From Mytilus californianus (lineage: Eukaryota; Mollusca; Bivalvia; Mytilida; Mytilidae), in assembly GCF_021869535.1 (NCBI RefSeq), contig NW_026262690.1:17509001-17573000 (forward strand): a stretch of DNA of 64,000 bases. The letters are read 5' to 3'. A program made the translations under genes and the position numbers. Shown here one piece after another: positions 41,866 through 54,181 of the stretch; positions within the stretch are counted from its first letter, which is position 1, and every line of letters begins with the position of its first letter. The notes under the pieces are model-generated. The model was not told the origin of the DNA and did no database searches. It saw only the letters and a program-made list of their open reading frames with translations.

Positions 41866-43429
41866 GCAACAGGAACTTGCCGATATTTTGAAATCGTAAA
41901 TCCACTTTAGCTATACAAAACATATACAATCTAAACGGACCGATTCTGGGGGCGTCGACAGGGAAAACATTTACTGTTATGCAAGCATCGCTCTCAATGC
42001 AAATTAGGACTCACAATAGGTAAAAAGTAGAAGTGTTCTTTAAGCGCAAACCTCCGCAAGGAGAGTAATGAGGCAACACGACGCTGCGGTATTGTTCTTT
42101 AGCCCACCATGAACAAGTTGACGGATACGATGTGTCTATGTTTATTTGCACTTAAGACATGTTTCAGTTGTCTTAGATCTTGGGACACCAGACCAGTTGT
42201 CTAGCATGTAAATTGAACGATTTTACCCGTTGATGCACATGCTATAACAATTCATATTTAAGGCGACAATAGTTTACTTACCGATGATCTCGTAAATCGA
42301 CTTAAAAAGACAAATCAAGGTAAAAAAGCTGGGGGATAATGTATAATCTAAAAATCATTTTTCTCGACTGTCTCCTTTTTACAACAACCGTCATTTTTTT
42401 TTACTTATCGGGATTTTAAAAAGTGAAAACAGCATTTTTCAACGGAAGTGTTGCCTTGGAAATTCAACATATTTACATATTTTTGAAACCATCGGCACTT
42501 TTGTAGCAGTTTCAAAATATTTAACAAACAAGCTCAAACAAAATTACCTGTCGGTGACTATAGATTCATTATTGGGATTTTTAGATTTTCTGTAAATTCA
42601 AATACTTTGATTGCAATTGGCAATCCAAAACATATGACTTCTGGGACAATAACATACTTACACAGTTATATTTTTATTCAGTTTCAGTCAATACATCAGC
42701 GATGGACACAATGGGAATACACTGTTGAGAAAAGTGCAATTTAAACAATACAAAACTGATTATGGCGCAGCAATACAACTTCCATTTATACATGTCAATG
42801 CTGTTTAATTGTCTCTGTGTGAGTATTATTTGATAGCTCTTGAAGAAACAAATTAACTCATCATATTTACCAATAGAAAGTTATGTTGCAGTCAATTATG
42901 TAAATTGATAAAACAAAATAAAGAATACAAAAACACTACATAGAAAATCAGACCCTGCTCAATATGTGAATTATTCATTACAGAAAAAGCACACACATTC
43001 AAATTCATATATGATCAGAAGTCTGAAATGTAAAATATCATTTTTCCATGGATCTTAATTAAATAAAAATGTCGAAAAAGAAGAAATTACAGTAATGTAA
43101 CCGTGATTAATCATTTTGAAAGACCTTTGACTACCTAATGGTGTGCGTCGATTGATTTAGCATGAAGCGCGAAATGTTTAATAAAATATGAATATGGACA
43201 ATGTGCATAAAAACCATCATTTAACAAATAAAACAAACACAAGATATTAAAAACACATAATTATTTGCCTGTTCGCCATGATGATGTAACTTATAATCTA
43301 GTATGAATTAACAAAACAAAGTTAAAAAGTATTGAAAATACAAAATTCCAAAACACTCCCGAATGCAGTTAAAACACAGAAATGTATTTGAAAAAATGAA
43401 GACCAACCACCAATATATTACAAGAGATA
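41866..43429. other. Intergenic, nothing recognised
   Basis: AT-rich host sequence with no recognisable gene or repeat. Confidence 0.4.
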
Positions 43430-44400
43430 TTTTTGTCAATCTTGACAGCGACGACGAAGACTGCTGGCGTAAATTCTGTTTATTATACATTTTGGATTTA
43501 AAACGCACTCTCTGGTTTCATTCTGTGTAATATATAGTCCAGACAATTGACTCAAAGCTTATTTCTATAAATTAAACACTACATTGTCTGTGTTTGATCT
43601 ACTGTATTGGTTATAGTATTCGGCATATGGATTATCAAGGACATTGTCGGCTGGATACATCAGAGCAAATATAAAACAATGTTAAAGCAGATGAATGTTA
43701 ACAAATATTTTAACTGAACACTTGAAAAAATAAAATGACAAATGATACATATAAATATTACCATGTACGATGACATAATTCTTTTAAGAATCAGGTAGAC
43801 TTATACTAAAACTTAAGTGCCTTCATTGGTGGACAAGCATATTTAGCAAAGCCACTGGTAGTTAAAGCATATAAAGAAAAGATAGATAAAGCTATGAAAT
43901 CTATTAGAAAACCTAAACCCTACACTGACTCTCTACTAGGTAACCGCTATATGGCAAGGTCCATTACTTCATACGGGAAGTCCCAAACATTAATCAGATC
44001 AAATACATTATTATATTGGGTGTGCACAATCGCAATATGACTGACTGTTCTTTGATAAAAGCTGCATCGCAGTACGATACATTATTTAATGAAGCCGCCG
44101 ATACAAGTATATTACTCCCTGTTTCGGTGTGAAGAAGTCCATGGTGCTATCGGAAACCCCCATAACTATAAGATGAATAAATAACTAGAAGAACACAGTA
44201 AATGTATATATTAGATTCCATAAACGTGTTCAATTAGTGATAAAAAGAAGTGCCAGGATGTGAATATTGTCAGATGTCTGACAGCCTTGTAGAAATTGAA
44301 ATTCTAGTGTTTTTTGCGGCATATCATTTCATTCTAAAAAAATTAATTTACAAAAGAAAAACGGCATGTCTGAAAAAGTTTTTTTTTTCTAGTCTATAAC
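43430..44400 (+). repeat. Large direct duplication, copy A
   Basis: About 1 kb, colinear with 47030-47990 at moderate identity with many small indels. Shared blocks include TGAACACTTGAAAAAA, GTAGTTAAAGCATATAAA and TTTCGGTGTGAAGAAGTCCA. In copy A a frame of about 75 codons (around 43810-44040) stays open, but it is full of stops in copy B, so coding is doubtful. Confidence 0.65.
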
Positions 44401-44739
44401 TTTGTAGGATTTACAGATGCTAAAAGATACATTATAGACCGAAATAATCGTTACGAAAACAAAATAATAAGCAAAAACACAAAACATTAGTATTAGCATT
44501 TTCCAAAGAAAATAGTGGGTATAACCTGGTTTTATACATAGCTAAACCTCCGACGTGTATGGCAGTTGTTTATAGTTCCGTTATATTGACAAAATTGAGT
44601 GAGCAAACCAAACAGACATAATAGGTTAACGTGACAATAATTGTGATCTAGCAGCTAATACTGAGTACACATACTTATCAATACAACTGACTAAAAAAAT
44701 CAAACAAACATACAAAGTAATCTAATTAGTTATCAAAGG

Positions 44740-46140
44740 TACCAGGATTATAACAAAGACGCCAACAAACTAGAGGTTCTAAAGAGCCTGTGGTGCTCAC
44801 CTAGGTCTATGTGCATAATCAACAATGGACTGTCCCCAACATTGTAGACATTGATCTTGTATTGCTTATCATTTTGTCGTTTTAGTTTTTCTTCTTTTTT
44901 TTTTTTTTAAATATTTTGCTCAAAACACAAAATAGGGTAAAAAAAAACCTCACTTCAGGGCAATCTCTCCTATGATTGACAGTCTACCAACTATATCTAC
45001 AAAATTTGACTTGTTTGTCGATCATTTTTGCTATCAAAATTTCTATTTATCTATTATAATTTTTTTCATATCAGACAAAACGCCAAAAAATGGGTAAAAA
45101 TCGTAATTAAAGGGCAATAAAGAGCTGCGCAATTGGCGCATGATACGCCCGTCGCTTCTTCAAAGAATAAAGTTTAATTATTCCTCAATGTCATATCAGA
45201 AACTAAAGGGAGGTTATTTTAAAAGATATAAACCAGTTACCAAAGTTTCATGAAAACTGTTCAAAGCACTTTTGCGTTATTGTCCGAAAACTGGAAAATC
45301 CCCCCCTTTTTTATGAATAAAAATCCCATAACTCGGAAACGTAAAATCTAACATTTATAAAATAACAAAGTTTCACGAAAACTGTTCAAAGCATTTTTGA
45401 GTTATTGTCCGAAAACTGGAAAATCACCCTTTTTCAAAGAATAAAACCCCATAACTCGGAAAATCTAAACATTTCATGCACATTGGTTAAAGCGTTAATG
45501 AGTTATTGTCCGACATGTTGACGACGGACTTACAGACGGACGGACGGACGGACAGACGGAAGGACATCGGTATACCGTAAACGGGCGTATTAAAACTCCA
45601 AAAATGAGTCGTCAGTAAATTTCCTCCATATTGTCTTAAATGTAGATCTTGTCTTGCTGATAATTTTTTTTCATTTCAGTTTCTATCTATCTATTATAAT
45701 TTTTAAGATATAAGGCAAAAAAGCAAAAAATGGCAATAACTCTAACTAGGATTCGACTGACAATTTCGACCATGCATACTTATTCGCAGATCTTGTCTTG
45801 CTGATCATTTTTGAAACCTAGTTTCTCTCTATCTATTTGCAACCTAGTTTCTCTCTATCTATTATAGTTTTAAAGATAAAAGGCAAAAAAGAAAAAAAGG
45901 TAACATTTGTCATTTAAGGGCAATAACTCCTATAAGAAGTCGCCTGACAGTTTTGACGTTTATAAACAATTTGTAGAGCTCAACATTCAGAACATTTTTG
46001 CCCATGTCAGATTTTCTCTATTTATAACGATTTTCCAAATAATAGACAGTTTTTGTAAAAGTTAGCGAACGACGGACGACGGACGCCAAGTGATAAGAAA
46101 AAAACTATCTTGGCCCTGCGGGCTAGGTTAGCTAAAAAGG
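44740..46140. repeat. Tandem-structured dispersed repeat
   Basis: Diverged sub-units carry AGGGCAATAACTCCTAT-type and TCTATCTATTATAATTTT-type blocks several times. It opens near GTGGTGCTCACCTAGG and closes near GCGGGCTAGGTTAGCTAAAA. An inserted block at 45120-45600 matches the 30120 family. Non-coding. Confidence 0.6.
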
Positions 46141-46384
46141 GCAATTTGATAATGACGTCAACAAAAAACGTTTCTGTCGTTGATAGTATATACTGTATAT
46201 AGTAAACATTTTCTCGTTAAAGTAAAAATACAAGAAGAGCAAGAACTCCAATAAGCAGTCGACTGGCGATTTTGTCCATTTGAACTATTTGTAGATCGTG
46301 TTTTGTTATTCATTTCTTCTGTTTACATTGTTTATCGATCTTTTTTAGCGTTCAAAATAAAAGGAAATATCATATTTGTTTTTC

Positions 46385-46595
46385 GTTCATTATTTTGTAC
46401 ATAATCTGGCCGTTAGTTTTCTCGTTTGAAATATTTTACATTTGACATTCCTGGGCTCTTTATAGCTGAGTATCGGTATGGAATTTACTCATTGTTGAAG
46501 GCCGTACGGTGACCTATAGTTGTTTATTTCTGTGTCATTTGGTCTCTTGTGGAATGTTGTCTCATTGGCAATCATACCACATCTTCTTATTTTTA
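46385..46595 (+). repeat. 7040-family repeat
   Basis: TCTGGCCGTTAGTTTTCTCG through GGCCGTACGGTGACCTATAG to the terminal TTGGCAATCATACCACATCT block. Confidence 0.65.
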
Positions 46596-47029
46596 TAAAA
46601 ACACTTCAAATTAGTAGTAATCGTCGTTAAAGTGCAATAACTCCAATCAGGAGTATATAGACGATTTCTGCCGTCTTTTACATTTTTTGTATATCTTGTT
46701 TTGCTGATCATTTCTTCTTCTGGAAGGCCATGTTTGTGAACTAAAAATGAAGACCACTCACAACGTAATTGCAAAAAGTATTTTTCGAAAATGATAACAA
46801 CGACAACAAACACTGAAAGGCGGGTCATCGGACACATATTTCAAACTAGATATTCTAATGATGATTGTGGCGTAGTTTGGCCCATAGTTTCAGAGGAGAA
46901 TATTTTTGTAGAAAACGACGACGACGGACGACGGACTCAAAGTGATGAAAATATATCATTTAGCACTTCGTCCAATTCAAGGTGAGCTAAGAATTAAACC
47001 ATTCACAGTGCAATTGCAAGAAATATCTT

Positions 47030-47990
47030 TGGAAAATGCTAACAACGATGACGAACACTGCCCGCAGAATTGTATTATTAAACAGTTCGAATTCAAATGT
47101 TCTCGTCTATGTAACATATTATAGTTCAGACAATTTACTCAAAGCTTTTTTGAATAAATTAAAAACTATATAGTTTTGACATGCAGCATATGGATCATTC
47201 GGGGCATTGTCGTCTGAATAAATTAGAGTAAATATAAAACAACTTTCCAACAATGAAAATCGTTACAAAAATATTTTAATTGAACACTTGAAAAAACAAA
47301 TGATACATGTAAACTTAACTGCGTACTATGCAATAATTCTTTGACCATGTTTAAGAATCAGACTTAGTCTTGTAAGCAGAAGGAAGTGCCTTTATTGATG
47401 GACAAGGATATTAAGCAAAGCTACAGGTAGTTAAAGCATATAAAAGAAAAGAAAAAATAAGCTATGAAATCTTTTAAATAACCTAAAACCTTCACTAACT
47501 GTGTACTCGGTAAACGCTATGGCAAAGTTCATGATTTCAACCTGAAATCCCAAACATCATTCAGATCAAATAAATAAATATATTGGATGTGCAAAATCTC
47601 AATAAATATGACGGTTCTGTGATAAGAGTGTGATTGCAATCAATACATTATTCAATGAATCCGCCGATACAAGTTACGCTAAAATTACTCCCTATTTCGG
47701 TGTGAAGAAGTCCATGATTTGCTATCGGAAATCCCCAAAAAAATATGGTCAATAAATAAATAGGCGTACTAAGTAAATATATATAAAAGATTCCACAAAC
47801 TTGTTCAATTAGTGGTTATAGAAGAAGTTGTGGATATTGTTCGATGTATGTTGCTTTTGTAGAAATGGGAATGCCAGGGTTTTGTTATGGCGTATCATTT
47901 CCTTCTTAAAATATAAACTGACAAAATAAAAAAAGGAATAAACTAGTCTGAAAAAGTGTAACTGACATCTAGTCTATAATTTCGTAGGAA
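47030..47990 (+). repeat. Large direct duplication, copy B
   Basis: Second copy of 43430-44400; see that entry. It is immediately preceded and followed by the same kind of tandem-structured repeat as copy A, so the duplication probably took in both. Confidence 0.65.
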
Positions 47991-47999
47991 TTGCAAAAG

Positions 48000-48740
48000 C
48001 AAGGAGATATTTCGAAAATATCATTACGATATGTTTGCTATTTACAGTGTTTATCTATCTATTAAAGTTTTCAAGACAATTTAGCAAAAATCCGAAAAAT
48101 TGTCATTAAAGAGCAACAACTCCAATGATGAGTCGACTGACAATTTCGGACATGAGACTTATTTTAGATCTTATCTTGCTATCATGTTTATGTCCCTTGG
48201 CCGCAATTCCGTCATTCCATCATTCCGCAACGAACAGCTATACGGGGCCATTCGTGTCGGAACGACACATATAGTTGCTTATTTATGTTTCTGTCTATTT
48301 ATTAAAATTTTTACAATAGGAGTCAAAAACGCAATAAAATAGCAAAAATCGTCATTAAAGGACAATTACTTGAGTCGTTGGGCGATTTCGATCATTCTCT
48401 ACTTGTTTGTGATTTTTTAAATTTTTCTCTATCTATCATAACATTTAAGATTATATGTAATAATGAAAACAACATGATAAAATTCGTCAAGTAAGGCCAA
48501 TAACCCCTACAATAAGTCGTCAGACAGTTTTGATGTAAACTGTTAATAGGTGAATCTCAACATTTTGAACATGTTTGCCCATAACAGATTTTCTCTATTT
48601 ACAGCGGTTTTATTCTTGAGGTAAAAAAAAATCCCTAGAGAGGAGAAGATTTTTGTAAAAGTAAACGGACGACGAAAGAAGACTGACGACGGCCGCCAAA
48701 TGATAAGAAAATCTCGCACGACTCTGGGCCAGGTGAGCTT
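48000..48740. repeat. Tandem-structured dispersed repeat, second block
   Basis: Same sub-units as 44740-46140, ending near GGGCCAGGTGAGCTTAAAA at about 48736. The 80-codon open frame inside is incidental. Confidence 0.6.
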
Positions 48741-49013
48741 AAAATAGAGACATAAATTCATAATATATTAAAGGCTGAAGAGCATGATAGGTTCGCATTG
48801 AAATCTAATCACTGAATTTAAGGAGTTGTCGATATAAATTCAGGATAATCGAATAATAATTCGATAATTAATAAAGAGAGTCCGTGCTCATTTAGACATA
48901 ATTAGTTAAATGATCTACCAGAACACTTAAATGACTTTCACTGATTTAACAGGTGACAAAACAGATACAAACTACAATTGTATATAAAACCATATAAAAA
49001 AAATTAGTTAACT

Positions 49014-49093
49014 CATGCTTGTGTAATGTATTTCAATGAATTGATATATAAATCATGCTTGTGTAATGTATTTCAATGAATTGATATATAAAT
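49014..49093 (+). repeat. Two perfect 40-bp tandem units
   Basis: CATGCTTGTGTAATGTATTT plus the next twenty bases is repeated without visible change, then a third partial start follows. Confidence 0.75.
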
Positions 49094-49994
49094 CATGCTT
49101 TTATTTGTATTATTAACTGATGAACTCTAAATCTAAATAGATTCCATAAGGCAATGTGATAAAATAGTGTACGGAGACCAAGATCATTTGCAATGTCTAT
49201 TGACATGCTAGAAAAAAAAATACAAATGAATAAAACTTGATAAATTATTAAGTTATTAAATCATTTAATTGTAATTAATGTGTGAATTGTCTAAAAAGCG
49301 CGTTTCATTTAACCACAAAAAGATAACAGGTCAAAGCAATTCTTTGGAGAATACTGTTTAAAGAATAAAATCTACTTTAAAACATTCTATAAAGAAGGAT
49401 ACGTCAATAGCATGCTTGTGTTTCAAATAATACAAATTTTTTTTGTCCCTAAACAATCACATTAAATAATTGTGAATACGATCTGTGTATGCAACTGTAA
49501 CATTTATAACTGAATCTGTTCTTTTTGCCACTTTGATACACATTATTTATCTAGACTGTTGACATAGAAGCTATTATATAAGCCATTCTTTGTCTCCTTT
49601 TTTTTTTTTTTTTTTTATCAATGATTTATACATGAATACAAATGTTCAGAACACATTTAAAACACTATGATATACATGATGATCATTAATTCTTGACAAC
49701 TAACAGCAACATATTATTGTCACCTGCATATGGTGTGTTTTACAGCAGGTCTGATATACTAGACCATTAGTTTTACTCTTCTAGCGCAAAACAATTTCTT
49801 TATTGACATATTTACTAACTTAAAAAGTTATCCTTCAGACGGTCGATATGAACAATCGACTGTATTATTTATTGGACATATTATTTATCTTAAATGATTT
49901 CTGCTGACTTTTGAAAGGCGTAAAGACATACAAAATTGTTTGTAGAACATACAATGATTAGTGAGGTATGTTACATCCTTTTCTACTAATATCA

Positions 49995-50240
49995 TCAACA
50001 CGACGGGTGCCACATGCGGAGGAAGATCTGCCTACACTTTCGGAGCACCTGTGATCATCCCCCGGTTTTTTGGTGGGGTTCGTGTTGCTCAGTCTTATGT
50101 TTTCTACTGTGTTTTTTGTGTACTGTTGTTTTTCTTTTGGTATTCTTCGGGTTTTTTTTTTTGCCATGGCGTTGTCAGTTTATTTTCGACCTATGAGTTT
50201 GAATGTCCTTTTGGTATCTTTCGTCTCTCTTTTTTATATG
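49995..50240 (-). repeat. Dispersed SINE/MITE-like repeat, copy 4 (inverse)
   Basis: Inverse of the 8785 copy, from CACGACGGGTGCCACATG through GGGTTCGTGTTGCTCAGTC to CCTTTTGGTATCTTTCGTC. Both plus-strand open frames over it are incidental. Confidence 0.7.
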
Positions 50241-50474
50241 TTATGTTAAGATATACGTACGGTCGGGATGCTCTTTCCGTTGTTTTACAAATCCCTCTTT
50301 CGTCTATCCAGTTGTGGCAATTGCAGCTTAGTGCAATATTTCATATAAACTGCTTTATTAACTATTATTTCTTAGTAACATAAAAAAGGGAATAAAGAAA
50401 TTGTCTTAAAATGCCTTCTTCAATACTTTGTTTCCTTTGTTTAGGTTGCACCATTTTCATACGTCAGGGTATTT

Positions 50475-50880
50475 GTTATAGTTCAGTTATGATTAACCTT
50501 GGCAGGGGTATGAATTGTTAGAATATATCAGACAATTGGCTTGCAGTCAAAACAGTACTGTTCAGACAATTCGCTGACAGTTATTTCAGTACTGTTCATT
50601 AGCTTTTCAGACAATTCAATTTAAGATTTTTTAAGTCTATGTTGAGACTGTTCAATAAATATTTTTGCCTGTTCAAATCAACATCATAATGAATTGTCTG
50701 AATAGTTTCTGAATAGTACTAAATTGACTGCAAGCGAACTGTCTGAACGGTACTGTTTTGACTGCATGCGAATTGATTAAACAGTACTGTTTTGACTGCA
50801 AGCGAACTGTCTGAACATTACTGAATGGGCCGCAGTCTGAAAATTGACTTAAAGACTGAACATGACTGAATCGTTACGTA
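50475..50880. repeat. Cluster of inverted and direct 45-50 bp repeats
   Basis: A unit with AGCGAACTGTCTGAAC, GTACTGTTTTGACTGCA and variants occurs about four times at 50690-50830. It appears in inverse form at 50525-50580 (TTGCAGTCAAAACAGTACTG), so the whole region can fold into a long imperfect hairpin around about 50640. Confidence 0.65.
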
Positions 50881-51054
50881 TTTAGACTTTTCAGATGATG
50901 TTAAGATCACAATGACCGTTTAAGAATAAAACTAATTTACTAGGGTAGGCCATTGACCCCTTTCAAACCCTTTTCTTACAAATTTTTTTCACTTATTATT
51001 ATTTTATTTGTATTTTGAACTTTTTTTTAATTTAAAAAAAATAATTTAAAATTA

Positions 51055-51170
51055 AGGAGATGTGGTATGATTGCCAATGAGACAACTATCCACTAGAGTG
51101 CAATTGACGAAGATAAAGGCATTTATAGGTCACCATACTGCCTTCGACAATGAGAAAAACCCAAACCGTT
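51055..51170 (-). repeat. 7040-family repeat fragment
   Basis: AGATGTGGTATGATTGCCAA through CACCATACTGCCTTCGACAA, inverse of the plus-strand copies. Confidence 0.65.
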
Positions 51171-51214
51171 TAGTCAGCTATGCAAGTCTGGTATAACACA
51201 GGTAAACATGAAAG

Positions 51215-54181
51215 TAGAATCATGTGCAAAACAGTGTAGCCGAGACCATTGATTGGCGCTCTAAAATATCCCATTGACTGGGTCAGATTAGGTGAACGTT
51301 CGTCTGTAACGCCCACAACTCACGACGTATTTATTATAAACATTTAAACTGTGGGGTTGCCAAAGGGTCTCAGTATATATACGAACTACAGTGCACAGTA
51401 TATTATATACATATTTTATTTGCGATCATTAAATGTACGAAGTCGTCCATTACTATGTAAATTGGGTCGATTTAAACAAAAGCTGAATATGTTTCTGTTG
51501 CCAAGGGTTTTTCACAAGTATAGTAGTTAGCAGAAAAGATCATCAAACTATACATTGTATACTGAACTGCGGCCAAGCTTAGCGAAAGGTCGTGCAACAT
51601 AATCAGTCAAACAAACTTTATTAGATTAACTCGTTAAGGAACGATCGTTTTCATTGGTCAATTCAAACCTTCGACCTCACACCTGCGAAAATAGAACACG
51701 CGTACTATTAAGCTGAATGGACTGATCAGTATTCACGTAGCCGGTCGAGGTCGTTAAAAACTTCCATCGTCGTATTCGCGTACATGATTGTGTTCTTGAT
51801 TATCCCATGGCAATTCTAGCTTTTATACATGTGCATGTAAAATTTTAAACTTTATTCTTAACAGTCACGTCGAAATATTTAATTCAACTGTCTCCTCTCA
51901 ATTGGTTCTGGATTAAGGGAGCTACCATTTTATTTTGATTGGGGGTGGGGGACTTGGATGAAACATTTTGTCCTGCATTTTTTTAGTTGTTATCTCTGTC
52001 CTGTCTTTCTATTTTTCAGTCTGTTAGGTCCTGACTATATTTATTAGTTTATCCTGATTTTTTTACATAAATCGTCATCCTACCTTTTTTTTGTCAAGTT
52101 GCTCACCCTGCCTTATCTTTTATTCAATGAACGTTGTACTTGAAATGAAACCGTACTTAACTACAAAAATAACCAAATTACATACTAAAGATATTGCTCG
52201 ATTTTTATAGTCAATGGGTTTTTGTGTTATAAACTGTCATGTTCATTATTCATATTCTTTCATAAGTTTTAGGATAGTGTGATTTTTTTTCTGATTTAGT
52301 TTACTTGATTTTGAAAAAAAAATCCCGAAATTCTAAGTAAATTCAGAACGTGTCACCAGCCATGCTTTGTTTAGAGAAAAAATGGAGATGGCAAACCATG
52401 GCACAGTGGAAGGAAATGTACTTTATAAACTCCAGCGATATACTTTCTTAATTAATAATTAACTGTTTTGCTATCCTCGGTTGAAAATTATATATTGTAA
52501 ATATTTAAATAGTTGCATAGAAAACAATCAGTTTTAAACAGTGTGGTTATTCACTAAATGTATTGATCAAAGGTGACTCCATTTTGGTACATACTTTTAC
52601 AGTAGTCATCCTTAATTTCTGAATATTTCGTTTATAAGTTTATCATACATGTATGATTTTGTATTTCATTTTAATACGCACGCATGCCACACGTTACTTT
52701 GGCGGATAGTTCAACAATGTTATGCAAAGCTCTATTCTTACGGTATGAAATTAAAGGATAAGTTTTCAACCAATTTAAATCGAAAACAGTACATTTATAT
52801 GGTTCCTTATAAACTACGACATTTCTCACAAGTATTTATTTATTTTTTAGTTCCACACATGCAAAAATAAAATCTTCGCCGATGAAACATTTCAAACCTT
52901 TTTACACCAACATGTCTTCACTGAATTCATTTGAATTTCGTGGTGACCATGATAGTACATTGCATAGTACATCTATATTCACGTGCACACATGATACGAT
53001 CTTTCGGGGACAATTTGCTCGTTTATGACACGTCATTTCTGAATGACCAAACGCTTAGCTACTTTATTTTCGTTTTATAGCATGAAAACAATAAAAGAGG
53101 AATGTGCAACCCATCATAAATTTGAAATGGATCAGTATTATGAGATCCTTATTATAAGTAACTAAGACATTGTCAGGATAATAACCTAGCGTCAATATGA
53201 AAGAAATTAAAGTGGTTCATACATTCATCCGTATAAAAGCGGCACATGTATTTTATTTTATCCTTATATTTTTCATAGTGCGGTACAAGTGCTGCATGCA
53301 TAAAGAATAGTACTTAACACAAATTATTAGTATAATATTTCGACCCCACTATTTGAAATTCACAAAATACTTATTTAATTATTTCGACCAAAAATCATTG
53401 TTTTTTACGTTCGTAGTAACGTAGTACATTCCATTGTCGGTCACCTGTGTCAATTTACGTGCACACTACAATTGTTGTTGTATTTAAAATTTTTCGGCCA
53501 ATGAAATGAGACGTTACAAGTTGTTTGTTTGTGATACGCCAGAATGTTATCAATGAATTATCAATCGCTAAACTTGACTGTACCTATTCAAAAACGTAAA
53601 TGCAAATTTCACATGGCTTGATCCAAATAGCCTTTTTACTGTCTAATAACTTGCAAGTACGAAAAAGACAGGAAAGAAGTATATTTTGTCTATATGTTTT
53701 GTGTTTGCACACTTTTTAAAGTTGATCATGCATTCGTTCTAAAATAAAATTTTGACCAGATAAAAGTTAAAAGATGACATAATTGGACAACCGCAATTGT
53801 TTAACTTGCTTTGACGTCCGAAAAAAAGATAATAATCAACACATCCATTGTAACTTTTAAAGCCAGTTAAATCCTTTTTTGCTGAAAGAACGTCCGATAT
53901 CATAAAAATTCATTATCAAAACATAACAAAAACACAAGTAAAGGACGTTTAAGTATTCAACAATATTAATCAAAACACAAAGGTTATTCCTGATTAGTTT
54001 TTCGAATTATTTTATTTAGGCGTTGAGACCCTTTGGTGACCCCACAGTTTAAATGTCTATAATAAATACGTCGTGAGTTGTGGGCGTTACAGACGAACGA
54101 TCACCTAATCTGACCCAGTCAATGGGATATTTTAGAGCGCCAATCAATGGTCTCGGCTACACTGTTTTGCACATGATTCTA
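51215..54181. mobile_element. Candidate element with 157-bp inverted ends
   Basis: The arms 51215-51372 and 54024-54181 are inverse copies with only a few mismatches. They contain AGCCGAGACCATTGATTGG and AACGCCCACAACTCACGACG, and their outer ends read TAGAATC and GATTCTA. I cannot identify a target duplication next to them. The 2.65-kb interior has only short open frames, so this would be a non-autonomous element or a foldback structure. Confidence 0.65.

Noticed and set aside
43810-44040. Possible exon of about 75 codons in duplication copy A
   Set aside because: No splice sites I can defend, no recognised domain, and copy B is full of stops.
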